Source: Dichotomocladium elegans
Lineage: Eukaryota > Mucoromycota > Mucoromycetes > Mucorales > Lichtheimiaceae
NCBI GenBank assembly: GCA_025716815.1
Contig: JAIXMN010000020.1
Location: 248,001-312,000 of the forward strand
Length of the DNA: 64,000 nucleotides
Reading direction: 5' to 3'
Positions 22,148 through 32,869 of this stretch are shown piece by piece. The stretch's first letter is position 1; each line of letters opens with the position of its first letter. The notes under the pieces are model-generated. The model saw nothing but the letters and a program-made list of their open reading frames with translations, was not told the DNA's origin and made no database searches. Made by a program: the position numbers and the translations under genes.

Positions 22148-22336
22148 TGCAGTGGATGGCGTAAACAGACGATAATAAGTCGTGAGACTCGAAGCTAGTG
22201 AACTTTATCAGAGAAAAGAACGACGATTCGTAATACGAGTGTACGTCTGTATAAACCAAACTGCCAGCGGAGTGGCCCTCACTACTAAAATTATTCTACT
22301 TTTGATATCGCGACACAAATCACTCAGGACACGACA
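22148..22336 (-). repeat. 5' LTR of the Ty3/gypsy element
   Basis: 189 bp; by eye no mismatch to 17172-17360. Outer flank is the second GCCGG copy (22337-22341). Promoter of the element is expected here (minus strand). Confidence 0.95.
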
Positions 22337-23099
22337 GCCGGCACACGTACTGGCGGCGGGGGGTTGGCGGAACACGCCGGTCAGACGCAGGGTGGGACGA
22401 CGAGGCCGGGGCCAAGTCAATCTCCACGCGCTTGCGGAGCCGGCGTGGGGGAAGAGGAGGATGCGGATACGGCGCATAGCGAGGTGTGGTGGCCCGATGC
22501 CGTGATGCACCTACGCTATGGCCGGGGGAAGAGGAGGAGAAAGGAGCGGCGGGGCGCATGGCTTGAAGCCAGAGGCGCTGTTGCTGTTGGCGCTGTTGCT
22601 GCTGATGCTGCTGGTACTGCTGCTGTAATTGCTGCAAGTACAGCGCATCGCCTCGTTCTCGTCGATGCTGCTGCTGGCGTGAGCGCACGGCCAGCAGCGC
22701 CCGCTTTGAATAAGGTCCAAAGCGACGCTGAGCACGACACGGAGTGACGCGCTGGCAAAGCGGACCACGCGATCCGCCTGCGCCCCGGGAAGACAAGGAC
22801 GATCCCAAGCAGATCTCCGAAGAGACGCTTGTGGATACATCCGAGTCATACCCGGATGCGACAGGCAGTGCGGGTCGCGATTCCAGCATCGCCAACACCG
22901 CGTCAATGCTCGTTGCCGCATTGGCCTCCCGTATGTAGAGGCGGCGACGACGGAGGCTGCTGCGAACAGACGCCTGAGGGATGCTGTAGGGCATTGCCCT
23001 CAACCACCTCATGCGGGCGGTTTTCCGGCCGGAGCACGGAGAAGAGATCGCTGTTGCTGTTGCTGTTGCTGATGTTGCTGCTGCTGATGATGAAAGCAT
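22337..23099 (-). pseudogene. 5' part of a Gln/Ser-rich open frame interrupted by the LTR retrotransposon
   Basis: From ATG at 23099 the frame runs 254 codons to the LTR edge; with the 3' part at 17027-17166 it would encode 300 residues. Composition: Ser/Ala-rich start, an Arg-rich stretch (SSLRRRRLYIREANAATS), an acidic-to-Ser segment, a Gln-rich tract of about 30 residues (near 22560-22640) and an Arg/Pro-rich end with YAPYPHPPLPPRR. It looks like a disordered, possibly nuclear protein; I recognise no domain. Translation now would run a few codons into the LTR and stop. High GC and low complexity mean the frame could be partly fortuitous, though its clean continuation beyond the insertion argues for a real gene. 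Confidence 0.55.
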
Positions 23100-23204
23100 C
23101 TTTGGCAAGAAAGAAAAGGGAGGTGTGAGGATGGGTCTTTTAATCTATACCTTTCCATTTTAGCGTGTGAACCAAGAAAAAAAGTCACTAACAAAAGTAT
23201 TATA

Positions 23205-23975
23205 ATCTTGCATCAAAGCCTTAGAGCTCCATGTAGCCATTTTTCATTACTTCACCTCACTTTTGCTGTAAAACAGCTTCTTGCGATTCTTCTCGAACTA
23301 ACTACGTCTGATTTGACCCATTTTTCGGCAAACGGCGAGGTTATCGTCAAGGATGTCTTGTAGTCAGAGAGTCCCAAGGAGTCATCCTTAGTTCGATGGC
23401 TCTAGCGAATCAGATCCTTTCCAAAGATAGCGCCGATAATTTGCGTAACCTCTTTGACGGTCGAAATAGGATCATATAATCTTTCATCAAAACCTTAGAG
23501 CTCCATGTAGCCATTTTTCATTACTTCACCTCATTTTTGCTGTAAAACAGCTTCTTGCGATTCTTCTCGAACTAACTACGTCTGATTTGACCCATTTTTC
23601 GGCAAACGGCGAGGTTATCGTCAAGGGTGTCTTGTAGTCAGAGAGTCCCAAGGGGTTACCCCTATTTCGATGGCTCTAGCAAATCAGATCCTTTCTGAAG
23701 ATAACACCGATAATTTACGTAACCTCTTTGACGGTCGAAATAGGATCATATAATCTTTCATCAAAACCTTAGAGCTCCATGTAGCCATTTTTCATTACTT
23801 CACCTCATTTTTGCTGTAAAACAGCTTCTTGCGATTCTTCTCGAACTAACTACGTCTGATTTGACCCATTTTTCGGCAAACGGCGAGGTTATCGTGAAGG
23901 ATGTGCTGTCGTCAGCGACGTCCTAAGCGGTCACCCCCTAGTTCAGTGGCTCTAGAGAATTGGATTCTTTGGCGA
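23205..23975. repeat. Three tandem copies of a 274-bp repeat
   Basis: The block starting CATCAAAGCCTTAGAGCTCC recurs at 23211, 23485 and 23759, exact spacing 274 bp. Copies 1-2 and 2-3 are about 95 percent alike by eye; copy 3 decays from about 23895 on. No open frame is shared. Nature unknown; possibly an intergenic satellite or a transposon flank. Confidence 0.9.
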
Positions 23976-26139
23976 CTGTGCGCTGTACAACCATCTAATA
24001 GACATGGCAAACGGGATAAGCAATAACAAAGGATCATCGTTGACGGCTGTGCATGGCTACTCCGATCGTGGCCGTTTTCACTTCGTATTTCTTTGCTTCG
24101 TATTCGTTCTCGCGCATACAAAACCGGTAACAGTCGACGAGGCGCTAAATATCAGAGATCGACCGAGAAAGATCAATAGTTGATACGTTCCAAGTCTTTT
24201 TGTGCTTGATCTTTTTAACGTTTCGTTAGAGCTTTTTCATCATACAGTCACTCACCTACTCTCCATTATTCATAGCTTTCTTCGCTGTGACACTTACCAG
24301 ACCCTTCAGCAGGATGGGAAGCGAGGCCTTTGAATCACTTCTGCAACTTCCGAGCTGCGGGCCTCACGATTCTATTACCTGGAATAAGGCAGAACCAGAA
24401 AGACTTCTGGAACAGGTCACCGGAACTGAGACAGTGATTTGACTGGGACGATGGTAATTTGGGGGTGTTTTATTATAGGGTATTTTCTACTACGTGAATG
24501 GAATGAAGAGGTGAATAGGATATATAACGAGGTTTATTGCGATGAGTCAAAGAATTGATAGAGTAATAAATGCGGTCGAACAACTCAATCAATACAACTA
24601 GGACAATAAATGTGAGGTTATACAGTCAATGAAGGCCTTTGATTAATCCTTTTTATTGTATGATAGCAAGTATGACAGAGGAGACTCTTAATATCGATTG
24701 CGGACCCAATATACGGCAGCCTTGAACAAGATCCTTCGGAAGAGCCGTATACAGTCCCGAACAACAAAGGGTGAGTGTGGTGGTTGGAGGGTTAGTCGCA
24801 GGTGTTAAAACCGCTAAGGCCAAAATCGAGTTTTGAGACGGGGTCCTCTTTATTGAATAAAAACAACTCTCGTTTTTATATGATTTCGGATCAGGGCGGT
24901 AGTGGTGATACAAGCGGTAGTCATCGAGCATTGTCCCCTAATCATTACCAGTTAGCGTGCTTCGTAACTTTGGAATGGGAGGACAGTCGAGGCGTGCTGT
25001 AGAAGAGATGGATAAACCGATAACCCTGCTCAGTACTGTATGTAGAAGCGCAGTGTCATGAACAGTAGGGCTATAACAGTGAGGCTATTCGATTGAGAAC
25101 ACCGATGTTGCAGAAAGGTATCGAGGAGCAGGCTGTAAATAAGTGAGTATCCATGTCATTCATCTCCAGACAATAGCTGTTTGTGTACTTTCGGTATAAG
25201 TTAAAGCTGATGGCAGAGCCATCATGATTTCTGTTGAATAATCATTCTGTTATAAAGTGGCTATACCAACAATGACGCAACAAGGCAAATACCATATGCC
25301 GACGGCGCTGGTAAGTGAATACCGCGATGTGTAAGATTAATGTATTCCTGGCTGCTTTGCTATGTATTTCTGGAAAACCTCTGCTTGTTGCCTTGGTAAG
25401 TTAACATTATGTAGTGGTGCTTGAATCCTGGTTATTATATCTGAACTGTGACCTCCACGTCAACTACTCAGCCATTCGATTCGACTGACCCCTTGCTGAT
25501 CAATGAGATGACCCTGTCCATATCCATACCCATAAAAACAAATTAATTGTCTATCTATAGAGTGAGAAACGAATTAATGGCCCTGAGACACTTGCATTTT
25601 GTCATTTTACGGTAGAGGACTTGCCATGCTTTTTGTGCAACATCCTTATTGTGTAAACCTTACTGTACTGTTGTTAAAGTGACCTCAGCTCAGTATCCAG
25701 TATGCTGATTAGTTATTTCGTCCATGGGATAATACCATGAAAGGAAGAACACATTCCCAAGAACCGCAACAAAGGGTGCACTGCCACGCAAGGGCGGGCA
25801 GGTCCTTCATCTGAGATGGCTTGACTTTGTTAAACGCCTTAAGGCTATCGAATTCTGCCGTCTGCAATAGCGTGCGCTTTCATCGTCTTGCCCGTTTGGG
25901 TAGTTTTAATCCTGGAAGGCCGTGCCTTTGTAGCTTAAGCTCAGCAATGGCGCTCTCGTCTCAGCAGACGGTGACCAGTTAAGGCGTGTAGCGGGTTAAA
26001 GGATCGAATAAGGTACCTATCCTTTACCATCGCCGAAAACAGCCCGGGTCATCCAATCTGGATACTACAGCGAATACCGGTAGCCTGTTTACCAGTGGCA
26101 TTTGATCCTACGGACCTGCCGGTAAAACAAGAGCGCTGA
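23976..26139. other. Repeat-rich region without a recognisable gene
   Basis: Contains the dispersed repeat R1 (24776-25075, listed separately) and short frames only. It leads into a dead Tc1/mariner transposase at about 26140. Confidence 0.4.
24776..25075 (+). repeat. Dispersed repeat R1 (inverted copy R2 at 38960-39240)
   Basis: About 300 bp with matching blocks in the same order in R2 on the opposite strand: a GGTTAGTYGCAGG block, GTCTTTATTGAA-like block (FETGSSLLN when translated), TACAAGCGGTAG block, and TGTAGAAGCGCARTGTCATG block. Identity about 75-80 percent by eye. Both copies end in front of a short frame beginning Met-(Asn/Ser)-(Ser/Asn)-Arg-Ala. Could be remnants of an LTR or a transposon promoter. 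Confidence 0.75.
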
Positions 26140-26640
26140 CTGCGATGTCCTTCGTGTTTCTCCTGTATGTATTTGAGAAGGCCTTGAGTGCATCAGCTGC
26201 TAGGAACCCATGTTTGTTCAGCCCAGCGATGGGCATTACAGTACGAGAAGGAGCCTGGCAGCATCTTGAAGAAACCTAACGAGAGGGGTCGTTCGCGTAT
26301 TCTCAATGAAGAGCATAAGAGCGTTGTCCTAGAGCAGCTGCTTCAAAGATTTGTGAAACAAAGTATTTAAAACGACGCTCCATCCATTTATGAAAAACGA
26401 ATACAATTTGTCATTGAAGAAAGCTCGGTTTCAGCATGTACGAAGGAAGAATAGTGATGCAAAAGATGTAAGAGCGCCTTGACTGGATGCACAGATGGGG
26501 TCGTGTCTATCACCGTAATTGTGATTTCTTGATAAGTCGGAATTCCATGTTAACATGGAATGTTTAAATGGCCCGCTGGCTCGGTTTTTCTCCTTATCAT
26601 TGGGTGATCGAGTTTCATTAGTATCTCCTACAGCTAATAC
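26140..26640 (+). pseudogene. Tc1/mariner-type transposase, decayed
   Basis: Pieces in different plus frames spell an IS630/Tc1 transposase: MSFVFLLYVFEKALSASAAR, then (26188-26370) GTHVCSAQRWALQYEKEPGS and GRSRILNEEHKSVVLEQ, then TTLHPFMKNEYNLSLKKARF, then RNCDFL and DKSEFHVNMECLNGPLA around the first catalytic Asp. At least three frameshifts or stops; the C-terminal DDE half is missing. It is related to, but not the same as, the copy at 12.7-13.5 kb. Confidence 0.82.
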
Positions 26641-27052
26641 TTGATAATCTGTAGAACCTATTCCTAAGTAGCATGTCTCTTGATTTTGAAAAATCAGTGT
26701 ATGTGTCATTAAGCATGCCTTCCCCTCCCAGTCTGGCTTCATTCATATGCATAATCTCGTACCGGCGGGGAGTTGGGGAGAGATAAAGACTTTGGATGGG
26801 ATGGCGATGAATCGGAGGCACGAGGAAGAAAACTCACCGCCCACCCATATACACGAAACGTCCTTCCTTGAGAGGCCTACAAACCCTTATAGAACGCTTC
26901 AAGCCTACACGCCTGTTTGCTCAAAGTGCTTATGGCAATCATACTACGGATTTTACCGTATTTTATCGATGGCAATGTTCTTTTTTCCCAGACCATCAGT
27001 AGCATTTGCGCAAAACCGCATTTTATTTCTTCTTTTGGCCGAATACACCACC

Positions 27053-29081
27053 ATGAGTGCAATGTGCTTGCTTCAACGTAGTGTCCTTAATAACAACCAC
27101 CGCTTGCTATTCCGCCGGCTCAATTCAACACTTGTTGAACTGAAGAACGCGAACATTTACCGATTTGGATCCGAAGAGCCAGTGTTTAAGGATCTTACAC
27201 TCAGCATTCGCCGTGATCAACGTATTGTCATTGTTGGACCTGTCAGTGCCGGTAAATCGACCCTTGCTGAGGCACGTGCCATTCTTTCTTTCCTTTTTCC
27301 CATTCCTCTCTCTCTCTCTCTCTTTTCCGTGATCATACTCTGATACTGTCATGACACGACAATCAATAATATATTTGTTCGAAAGCATAACCACAAGCAA
27401 AAAAATTATTAGGTCCTGGCCGGCCGACACCTTATCAAACCAGTCTCGGCGGCAAAATGGCCAGTCATTGTTGACAAGTCAAAATCCCCATACCCGTCTG
27501 ATCATATCCATCTGGTTTCGTTTAAAGAGGAATCGGGTGCCTTCTCCTATAGTGGCCATTACTATCAGGAACGTTTCAATTTCAGGTAAGGCCTATCTAT
27601 GTGGGGGGGATACCCACCCCCAATCTTGTATTCCAACCAATCACAGAAGCGGATTTTCGATGACTGAACTGATGCTTCTCCCCTCCATCTCCTTCAAACT
27701 TCTCAGTGACCCCGACAACGATGTTACGCTCAAACACTACCTTGCAACAGAACAATCAGATGATAGTGCCATTTCTAAGGTAGCCGCCCAGCTTGATATT
27801 GCCCATCTTTTGCCGTTATCCTTCGTCAAGCTCTCCAACGGCCAAACCCGGCGTGCTCGGATTGCGCGGGCGTTACTCCGACGGCCGTCCATGCTCATCT
27901 TGGATGAACCTCTGAGTAAGAAATAGAGTGGAATAATATCCACATGATGACCTTAAACGGCCTTCAGCTGACCTTCCCTACCCTTAGTGGGTCTCGATAT
28001 TCAGCATCGTGAGAAAATGCTCGACATGTTGGGTAATATGGCTGATTCGGGACTGCCGGTTGTTCTCGTGCTGCGACCCCAAGATGAGTTCCCTTCCTGG
28101 GCAACCGACGTTGTGGCACTCAAGGATCGAAAGATTGATTGGATGGGTACTCCAACGGACTACCTTGAGCGGCGTGACGCCGAGAAAGCTAAGGATGTTG
28201 CGGAAAGGAAGGAATACCTTGCCCAGCACTCGGCGTCTGAGAAACAGCAGACGGCTTCGCGGGACGCTGTCGTCGAGCTTAAGAAGGTTAACGTCATGTA
28301 CAGCGGAACTAAGATCCTAAATGACATTTCGTGGACGGTTCGCCAGGGAGAATGCTGGGCCCTGCTTGGGCCAAATGGTAAAATTCAGTGGACAAGAACA
28401 TCCACAAATGTGTTGATAATCAAATATAGGTTCTGGCAAAACAACCTTGTTGTCCTTCTTGACAGGCGATCATCCACAGGCATATGCCAATGAGCTATAT
28501 CTCTTTGGTCGTCGCCGTGGTAGTGGCGAGTCCATCTGGGACATTAAGAAACGAGTGGGCCTTGTGAGCCCTGAAGTACATCTGTACTTCAATCAAATGC
28601 TAACCGGTCTCGAAGCCGCCGGCACGGGTTTTTTTGATGTCGTTGTCCCACGCCCGCTGGATGGTGAGCAAGTCAAAACTATAAAGAAGCTGTTTGAAGA
28701 TTTCGGCATGGGCTCGCTCATGTCACGAAGCCTACGTGACATGTCCTCAGGCGAACAGCGCATGGTATTACTGATCCGATCACTGGTAAGGAAGTTACAG
28801 CCGTGGAAGGCACTCTTCGTGCCTGCATGGCAGGCCAGACGATGATTGACTTGAGCCCTCCATCTCCTTTTTTTTTCCAGGTGAAAATGCCTGATCTCAT
28901 CATTTGGGATGAGCCTTTCCAAGGTCTAGACAGTCACATGATCAAATCGATCAACACTTGGCTGGAGGATCACATGCGTGCGGATCAGGCGCTCATTCTT
29001 GTCACCCATCATGAAGAAGAAATCCCGCGTGCTGTCACAAAACGCTTTAGACTTGGCCCTGGAGGCGTTGATGCAAATTAA
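27053..29081 (+). CDS. Twin-ATPase ABC protein, YDR061W/ModF-like
   Basis: Two ABC ATPase domains and no membrane segment, as in yeast YDR061W (mitochondrial) and bacterial ModF/PhrA. Six exons: 27053-27271, 27413-27585, 27707-27915, 27988-28377, 28430-28785, 28881-29081; 515 residues. Domain 1: Walker A GPVSAGKST (62-70), signature KLSNGQTRRARIARALL, Walker B MLILDEPLMGLD. Domain 2: Walker A GPNGSGKTT (328-336, split by an intron inside the loop), signature MSSGEQRMVLLIRS, Walker B LIIWDEPFQGLD, switch His in LVTHHEEE. The basic, hydrophobic start (MSAMCLLQRSVLNNNHRLLF) fits a mitochondrial presequence. Intron 27272-27412 has a GC donor; no GT nearby keeps frame with the conserved LAGRHLIKP block. 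The substrate is unknown in the family. Confidence 0.93.
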
Positions 29082-30832
29082 ACTTATACTAAGGGGAAGG
29101 GGTCTGGCGCTTGTTTACTTTGGCAGGCGTACCGCATCTGACAAATACGCAAAGCAATATAATAACGATCTGGGTTTTTGGATCCGCAATCGCATCCATA
29201 ACCACAGCCTTTATTCATGTTTGTCAAGAGTTATTGAAACTGTCTTTTACAGAGATTTACATGCTGAATGTTGCGAACTTAGGCAAATAAACCATTGTCC
29301 AAGATATACAGTCATGATAAGCGCTTAATAGGTAATGAATCTATCCTCCTATAGCTGATTATGTAAGCTAACTTTATCTGAATCCAGGTGTGTTGTCTTA
29401 TCCTCTGTCCCACCGCCACCCACTCTACAGCGGATCTTCTTAGTGATAAGGTCAATCCATGTAAGGCATGTTCCTCATCGTGATGATCCACTAGTTATTA
29501 TGACTCCCTCCTTCGATAGATCCAGCATTCTAGGTCCACAGGAGAAATTAAGATCATCGATGATGCTTATGTCCACCAATGGATCAAGATCCATTGGTCA
29601 CTCGAAGATAAGGTTCCTACACTCTCTAGCTTCTATGCCATTGTCCAATTGTATACGGTACATTTTAAGGCCACTTCCTCCCCGCAGCAACCCACTCAAG
29701 CCAACTATGGAGGCCTGTATCTGGCCTCATCAGGAGATATGTGGGTTGGCATACATAACTGGAATCTTCCATGGCACACAAGCAAATGCAGCGCTGACAA
29801 CTGTACAGGAATATCGTTGTAATTTCCTTTGGTCGCGCTAACGGGCTGGTAACTGTTAAAACACATTTCCAACGCGTAGAGTTCATCCCAATAACAATAG
29901 CCCCAGATTCGACGCAAAGGTTCAAGCCATACGTAGTATGTTATCTCTATCATTTTTTTGGCCGGAGGGCGAGAAGGTGTCCATCACCTTTGCTGAGCTC
30001 CTTACCTAGTGCGCATGAAAGCACAGCGAAATGTTTACCCTAATTTCGTATTAGCAGTATCATGTTTCGTATCGACGGCAATACGGTGGGGAAGATGTGT
30101 CTGTTTCGGATGCCGGCTTCTGAATGCTTTGCCCCTGGTTTCTCGCCCAGAGTTCCCGGCCCTATGCACCATGAGCTTAAGCATAGCATTGTAAGAGTTG
30201 TAAGAGATCCTTTTTCGCTCAAACAAAATTTATACGTACAATGTAGCGTTGGTTTGAACAATTTATCAGATGTCAGTGAATGAATGAAGACCGTGAGTTC
30301 CCCTACCACAGTAAAATTTGTATACATGCGATTCACACCTCAGTTTTCGTGTACAAGTGCATAGGGATGGCATAAGAAGGTTTCCACTGACATCATGCGA
30401 TACGCTGCTGGAAGTTCCAAGTAGGCTCGTGTAAGCATAAGGAAAACGCTGCTTATCTAGGTCTTCTCAATCTTCAAACTAATGTCCTGTTAGGGGATAT
30501 TAGCCATTGTTGTCGCTCACGCGCAACATGATTGAAGGAGATTCATAGATTCTATCTTCACCAAGAAGGCAATCGACTCTTATCTCAGACACCAACAGTT
30601 CATCTATATATTATCTTTTTTTTGAGTGTTACGTGTGAGGGAGATATTGGTGTGCCGAAGATTAGGGCCAGTTCCAAATTAGTAAAAGATGGAGGGGATC
30701 CGACTACCCCCATTCCCCCCACACCCCGCGTGGAGCTTGCCTCTTTTTTACTTTGTCTCGTTTTGGGTCGCCGTCTATTTTTTTTTCGCCCTCCACAACC
30801 TCCCCTTCTCCCCGGGAGAATGCAATGCTAGG
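29082..30832. other. Long intergenic region, one unexplained open frame
   Basis: Mostly AT-rich with no recognisable gene. One plus-strand frame at about 29522-29821 (100 codons, no early ATG) has protein-like composition (STGEIKIIDDAYVHQWIKIH, YGGLYLASSGDMWVGIHNWN) but I cannot assign it; it may be an exon or a transposon scrap. The last about 150 bp (C-rich) should be promoter and 5' UTR of the next gene. Confidence 0.4.
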
Positions 30833-32488
30833 ATGCTCCATCCCAACAGTTATGAACCCTATTCGGCCGTAGCATTTCAGAAAAAACAACCTACCTCGCC
30901 CTACCCAGAGCCTGACAATGATGGCAGGAATAACTTTCGCCACCGAGAAGCATTCCTCGATGCATTGTTAGAAAGCCGGCCCACGTTAATAAGTACTGCC
31001 AAAACGAATGGGTGGAAATGGCGCTTGCGACGATCGTCCCGGAATCGATTAATTGCTGTGTTGGCCGTCGTCTTATTCCTTGCTTACGTGTTTTCGGACA
31101 GCATTGCGATTTCCTGGGCATTTTTCCGGATCAAGCTTGACAATGCCCTGTTTGACCGGGGCTGGATCCCCTGTGGCACCTTGCGCAAATCGCCGATGCT
31201 GTACATTCAAGATACACACCATCTCCAGGTTGTCTGGGAAATGAATTGTGGCACGCGAGAGATGGCAGTCACCTGGACGAAGGTAGGGACGCCATCAACA
31301 ACGACAACCACAAACGTACATGAAACCGAACCCGTGGAGGCACTTGTGCTCGACGACCGGCATGCACTCTACAAGACCACGATTGGGCCGCTCCAGGAAG
31401 GCGGCGAATATACCTACCAGGTCCAGGTTCTCCATCCTTATCGACGGCAGGTAGCGAGTGCCCGATTCCGGTGGCATGCTACGCTGCAAAGCGGTACGGA
31501 CGCTAAGCAACAAGGGATTATCCGAATAGCTGCGATGGGCGACAATCAGTTTGGCCTGCGTACGTTTGTGAGGCTGCTCCGCCAAATCGATAAGCGTGTG
31601 GACTACTTGATCCATGCGGGCGACGCAGTCCAGAATTACCCGTCCCTGCGCCAATGGCAGACTGATTTTGTGGGTCCGCTCACCTATTATGGCCTCGGCC
31701 AGACCATGCCGATGATCTATGCCCATGGAAATCACGATCACGACCCGACCTATGAGTACCATTACACACGCGTTAGTCCATCAAGCGATCCATGGTATGC
31801 GTTTTCGATGGCAGAGGGTGCGATTCGGTTTGTGGTGCTGGACAGCAATCTGGATTGGGAACAGCAGGACGAATGGCTCGGTCGGGAACTGACGAGCCAG
31901 GCTTTCCAGAACGCCCAGTTTCGGGTGGTCGTCGTGCACATCCCGCCGTTTCTGGAGTACTGGGATCCGGATGCCTGGAACAGACTCGGTCAGAAGGAAT
32001 GGGGTGCATTTGTAAAGGAGCGGTTCGTGCCTCTGTTTGAAAAGTTCGGGGTGGACCTCGTCATCTCGGGCCACCAGCACAACTATGAGCGCGGCGAAAG
32101 GAATGGAATCCACTACACGATCATCGGCGGCGCTGGCGGTGATCTGGACTTTGAGCAGGTGGAAGACTGGGGTATGTACCATTCGACCGCCCTCGAATTT
32201 CATTATGTGCTGCTCGAATTCCGACCACCACCAGCCGTTTCGAGCAGCGCTGCAGCTCCGGCTCCCTGGGAGCTTGTGTGGAAAGCCTTTGATCTGAAGG
32301 GTCAGCTGATCGATACCATGACCGTGTTTTCAAAGATTCGGACACAGGTCGAAGAAGAAGACATCCCGGTCCTGGAGGATATCCAGGGCGCTGTGGCAGG
32401 AGAGACAATAGAAGAACTTACGTACAACGAACTGTTAGATGACAACCCGCAGCTGGAAGAGGAATTGACAGACGCTACCGACTTTTGA
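30833..32488 (+). CDS. Membrane-anchored purple-acid-phosphatase-like metallophosphoesterase
   Basis: One exon. I place the start at 30833 (551 residues); an in-frame ATG at 30689 adds 48 residues that look like translated C-rich UTR. Order: a polar N-terminus, a basic segment RRSSRNRLI followed by a membrane anchor (AVLAVVLFLAYVFSDSIAI), an Fn3-like PAP N-domain (LQVVWEMNCGTREMAVTWTK), then the metallophosphoesterase core with its metal blocks AAMGDNQFG, IHAGDAVQN, YAHGNHDHD, VVVHIPP and VISGHQHNYERG, and an acidic C-terminus. This matches secreted or type II membrane PAPs with a dinuclear metal centre. Expected on the lumenal side of the secretory pathway or at the surface, releasing phosphate from organic esters; the substrate is inferred only. 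Confidence 0.88.
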   Translation: MLHPNSYEPYSAVAFQKKQPTSPYPEPDNDGRNNFRHREAFLDALLESRPTLISTAKTNGWKWRLRRSSRNRLIAVLAVVLFLAYVFSDSIAISWAFFRIKLDNALFDRGWIPCGTLRKSPMLYIQDTHHLQVVWEMNCGTREMAVTWTKVGTPSTTTTTNVHETEPVEALVLDDRHALYKTTIGPLQEGGEYTYQVQVLHPYRRQVASARFRWHATLQSGTDAKQQGIIRIAAMGDNQFGLRTFVRLLRQIDKRVDYLIHAGDAVQNYPSLRQWQTDFVGPLTYYGLGQTMPMIYAHGNHDHDPTYEYHYTRVSPSSDPWYAFSMAEGAIRFVVLDSNLDWEQQDEWLGRELTSQAFQNAQFRVVVVHIPPFLEYWDPDAWNRLGQKEWGAFVKERFVPLFEKFGVDLVISGHQHNYERGERNGIHYTIIGGAGGDLDFEQVEDWGMYHSTALEFHYVLLEFRPPPAVSSSAAAPAPWELVWKAFDLKGQLIDTMTVFSKIRTQVEEEDIPVLEDIQGAVAGETIEELTYNELLDDNPQLEEELTDATDF

Positions 32489-32869
32489 GTACGTTCAGAA
32501 GTTTTGTTCCCCCCCCTCGCCCCGTCGCCCTTTTGTATCATATCATTCTGAACATATACATATATATAAACCTCCCACCCCCATGAAAAGATTAAACTCT
32601 GTGCATGAATGCGCGCGCAAGCATCTACAGTTCAATTGGTGATTTATTTTGGGGCATAGTCTAGTACTGTAGCAAAAAAGGGGAATTCTAAGGTGCAAAA
32701 ATAAAGGTAAATAATGAGCGATCAAAAAGACAGAGAGGGAATAGAGGTTGGTTTCTCCCCTCGAAAAAAAAGAGACTAACTATAATAAACATGAAGTTAC
32801 ATCGCCGTGAGCGGAGGGGAGGGAGGGAGGACAGAAAGACTCTGGGTTGGGTTGGGGGGAGGAGCTCAA
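32489..32869. other. Convergent intergenic region, no gene seen
   Basis: Between the stops of the phosphoesterase (+) and acyl-CoA oxidase (-). Holds a short TA microsatellite (about 32555-32568) and a G-rich run near 32805-32865, probably 3' UTRs. Confidence 0.5.

Larger units (their letters stand above)
17172..22336 (-). mobile_element. Complete Ty3/gypsy chromovirus-type LTR retrotransposon
   Basis: 5165 bp with two 189-bp LTRs that look identical, a perfect 5-bp target duplication GCCGG (17167-17171 and 22337-22341), a polypurine tract next to the 3' LTR and one open gag-pol frame. All point to a recent insertion and perhaps a still active element. Right after the 5' LTR the minus strand reads CTTTTTTTCGTGAATTC; I do not see a clear tRNA-complementary primer site, so priming mode is open. 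It inserted into a 300-codon open frame on the same strand. Confidence 0.95.

Noticed and set aside
22182..22505. Plus-strand frames over the LTR and the adjacent GC-rich stretch (22182-22747)
   Set aside because: They overlap the LTR and mirror the better supported minus-strand frame; shadows.
30689..30832. Upstream ATG (30689) as start of the metallophosphoesterase
   Set aside because: The extra 48 residues derive from C-rich leader sequence and would put a second hydrophobic segment in front of a polar N-terminus; the start at 30833 gives a standard type II membrane topology.
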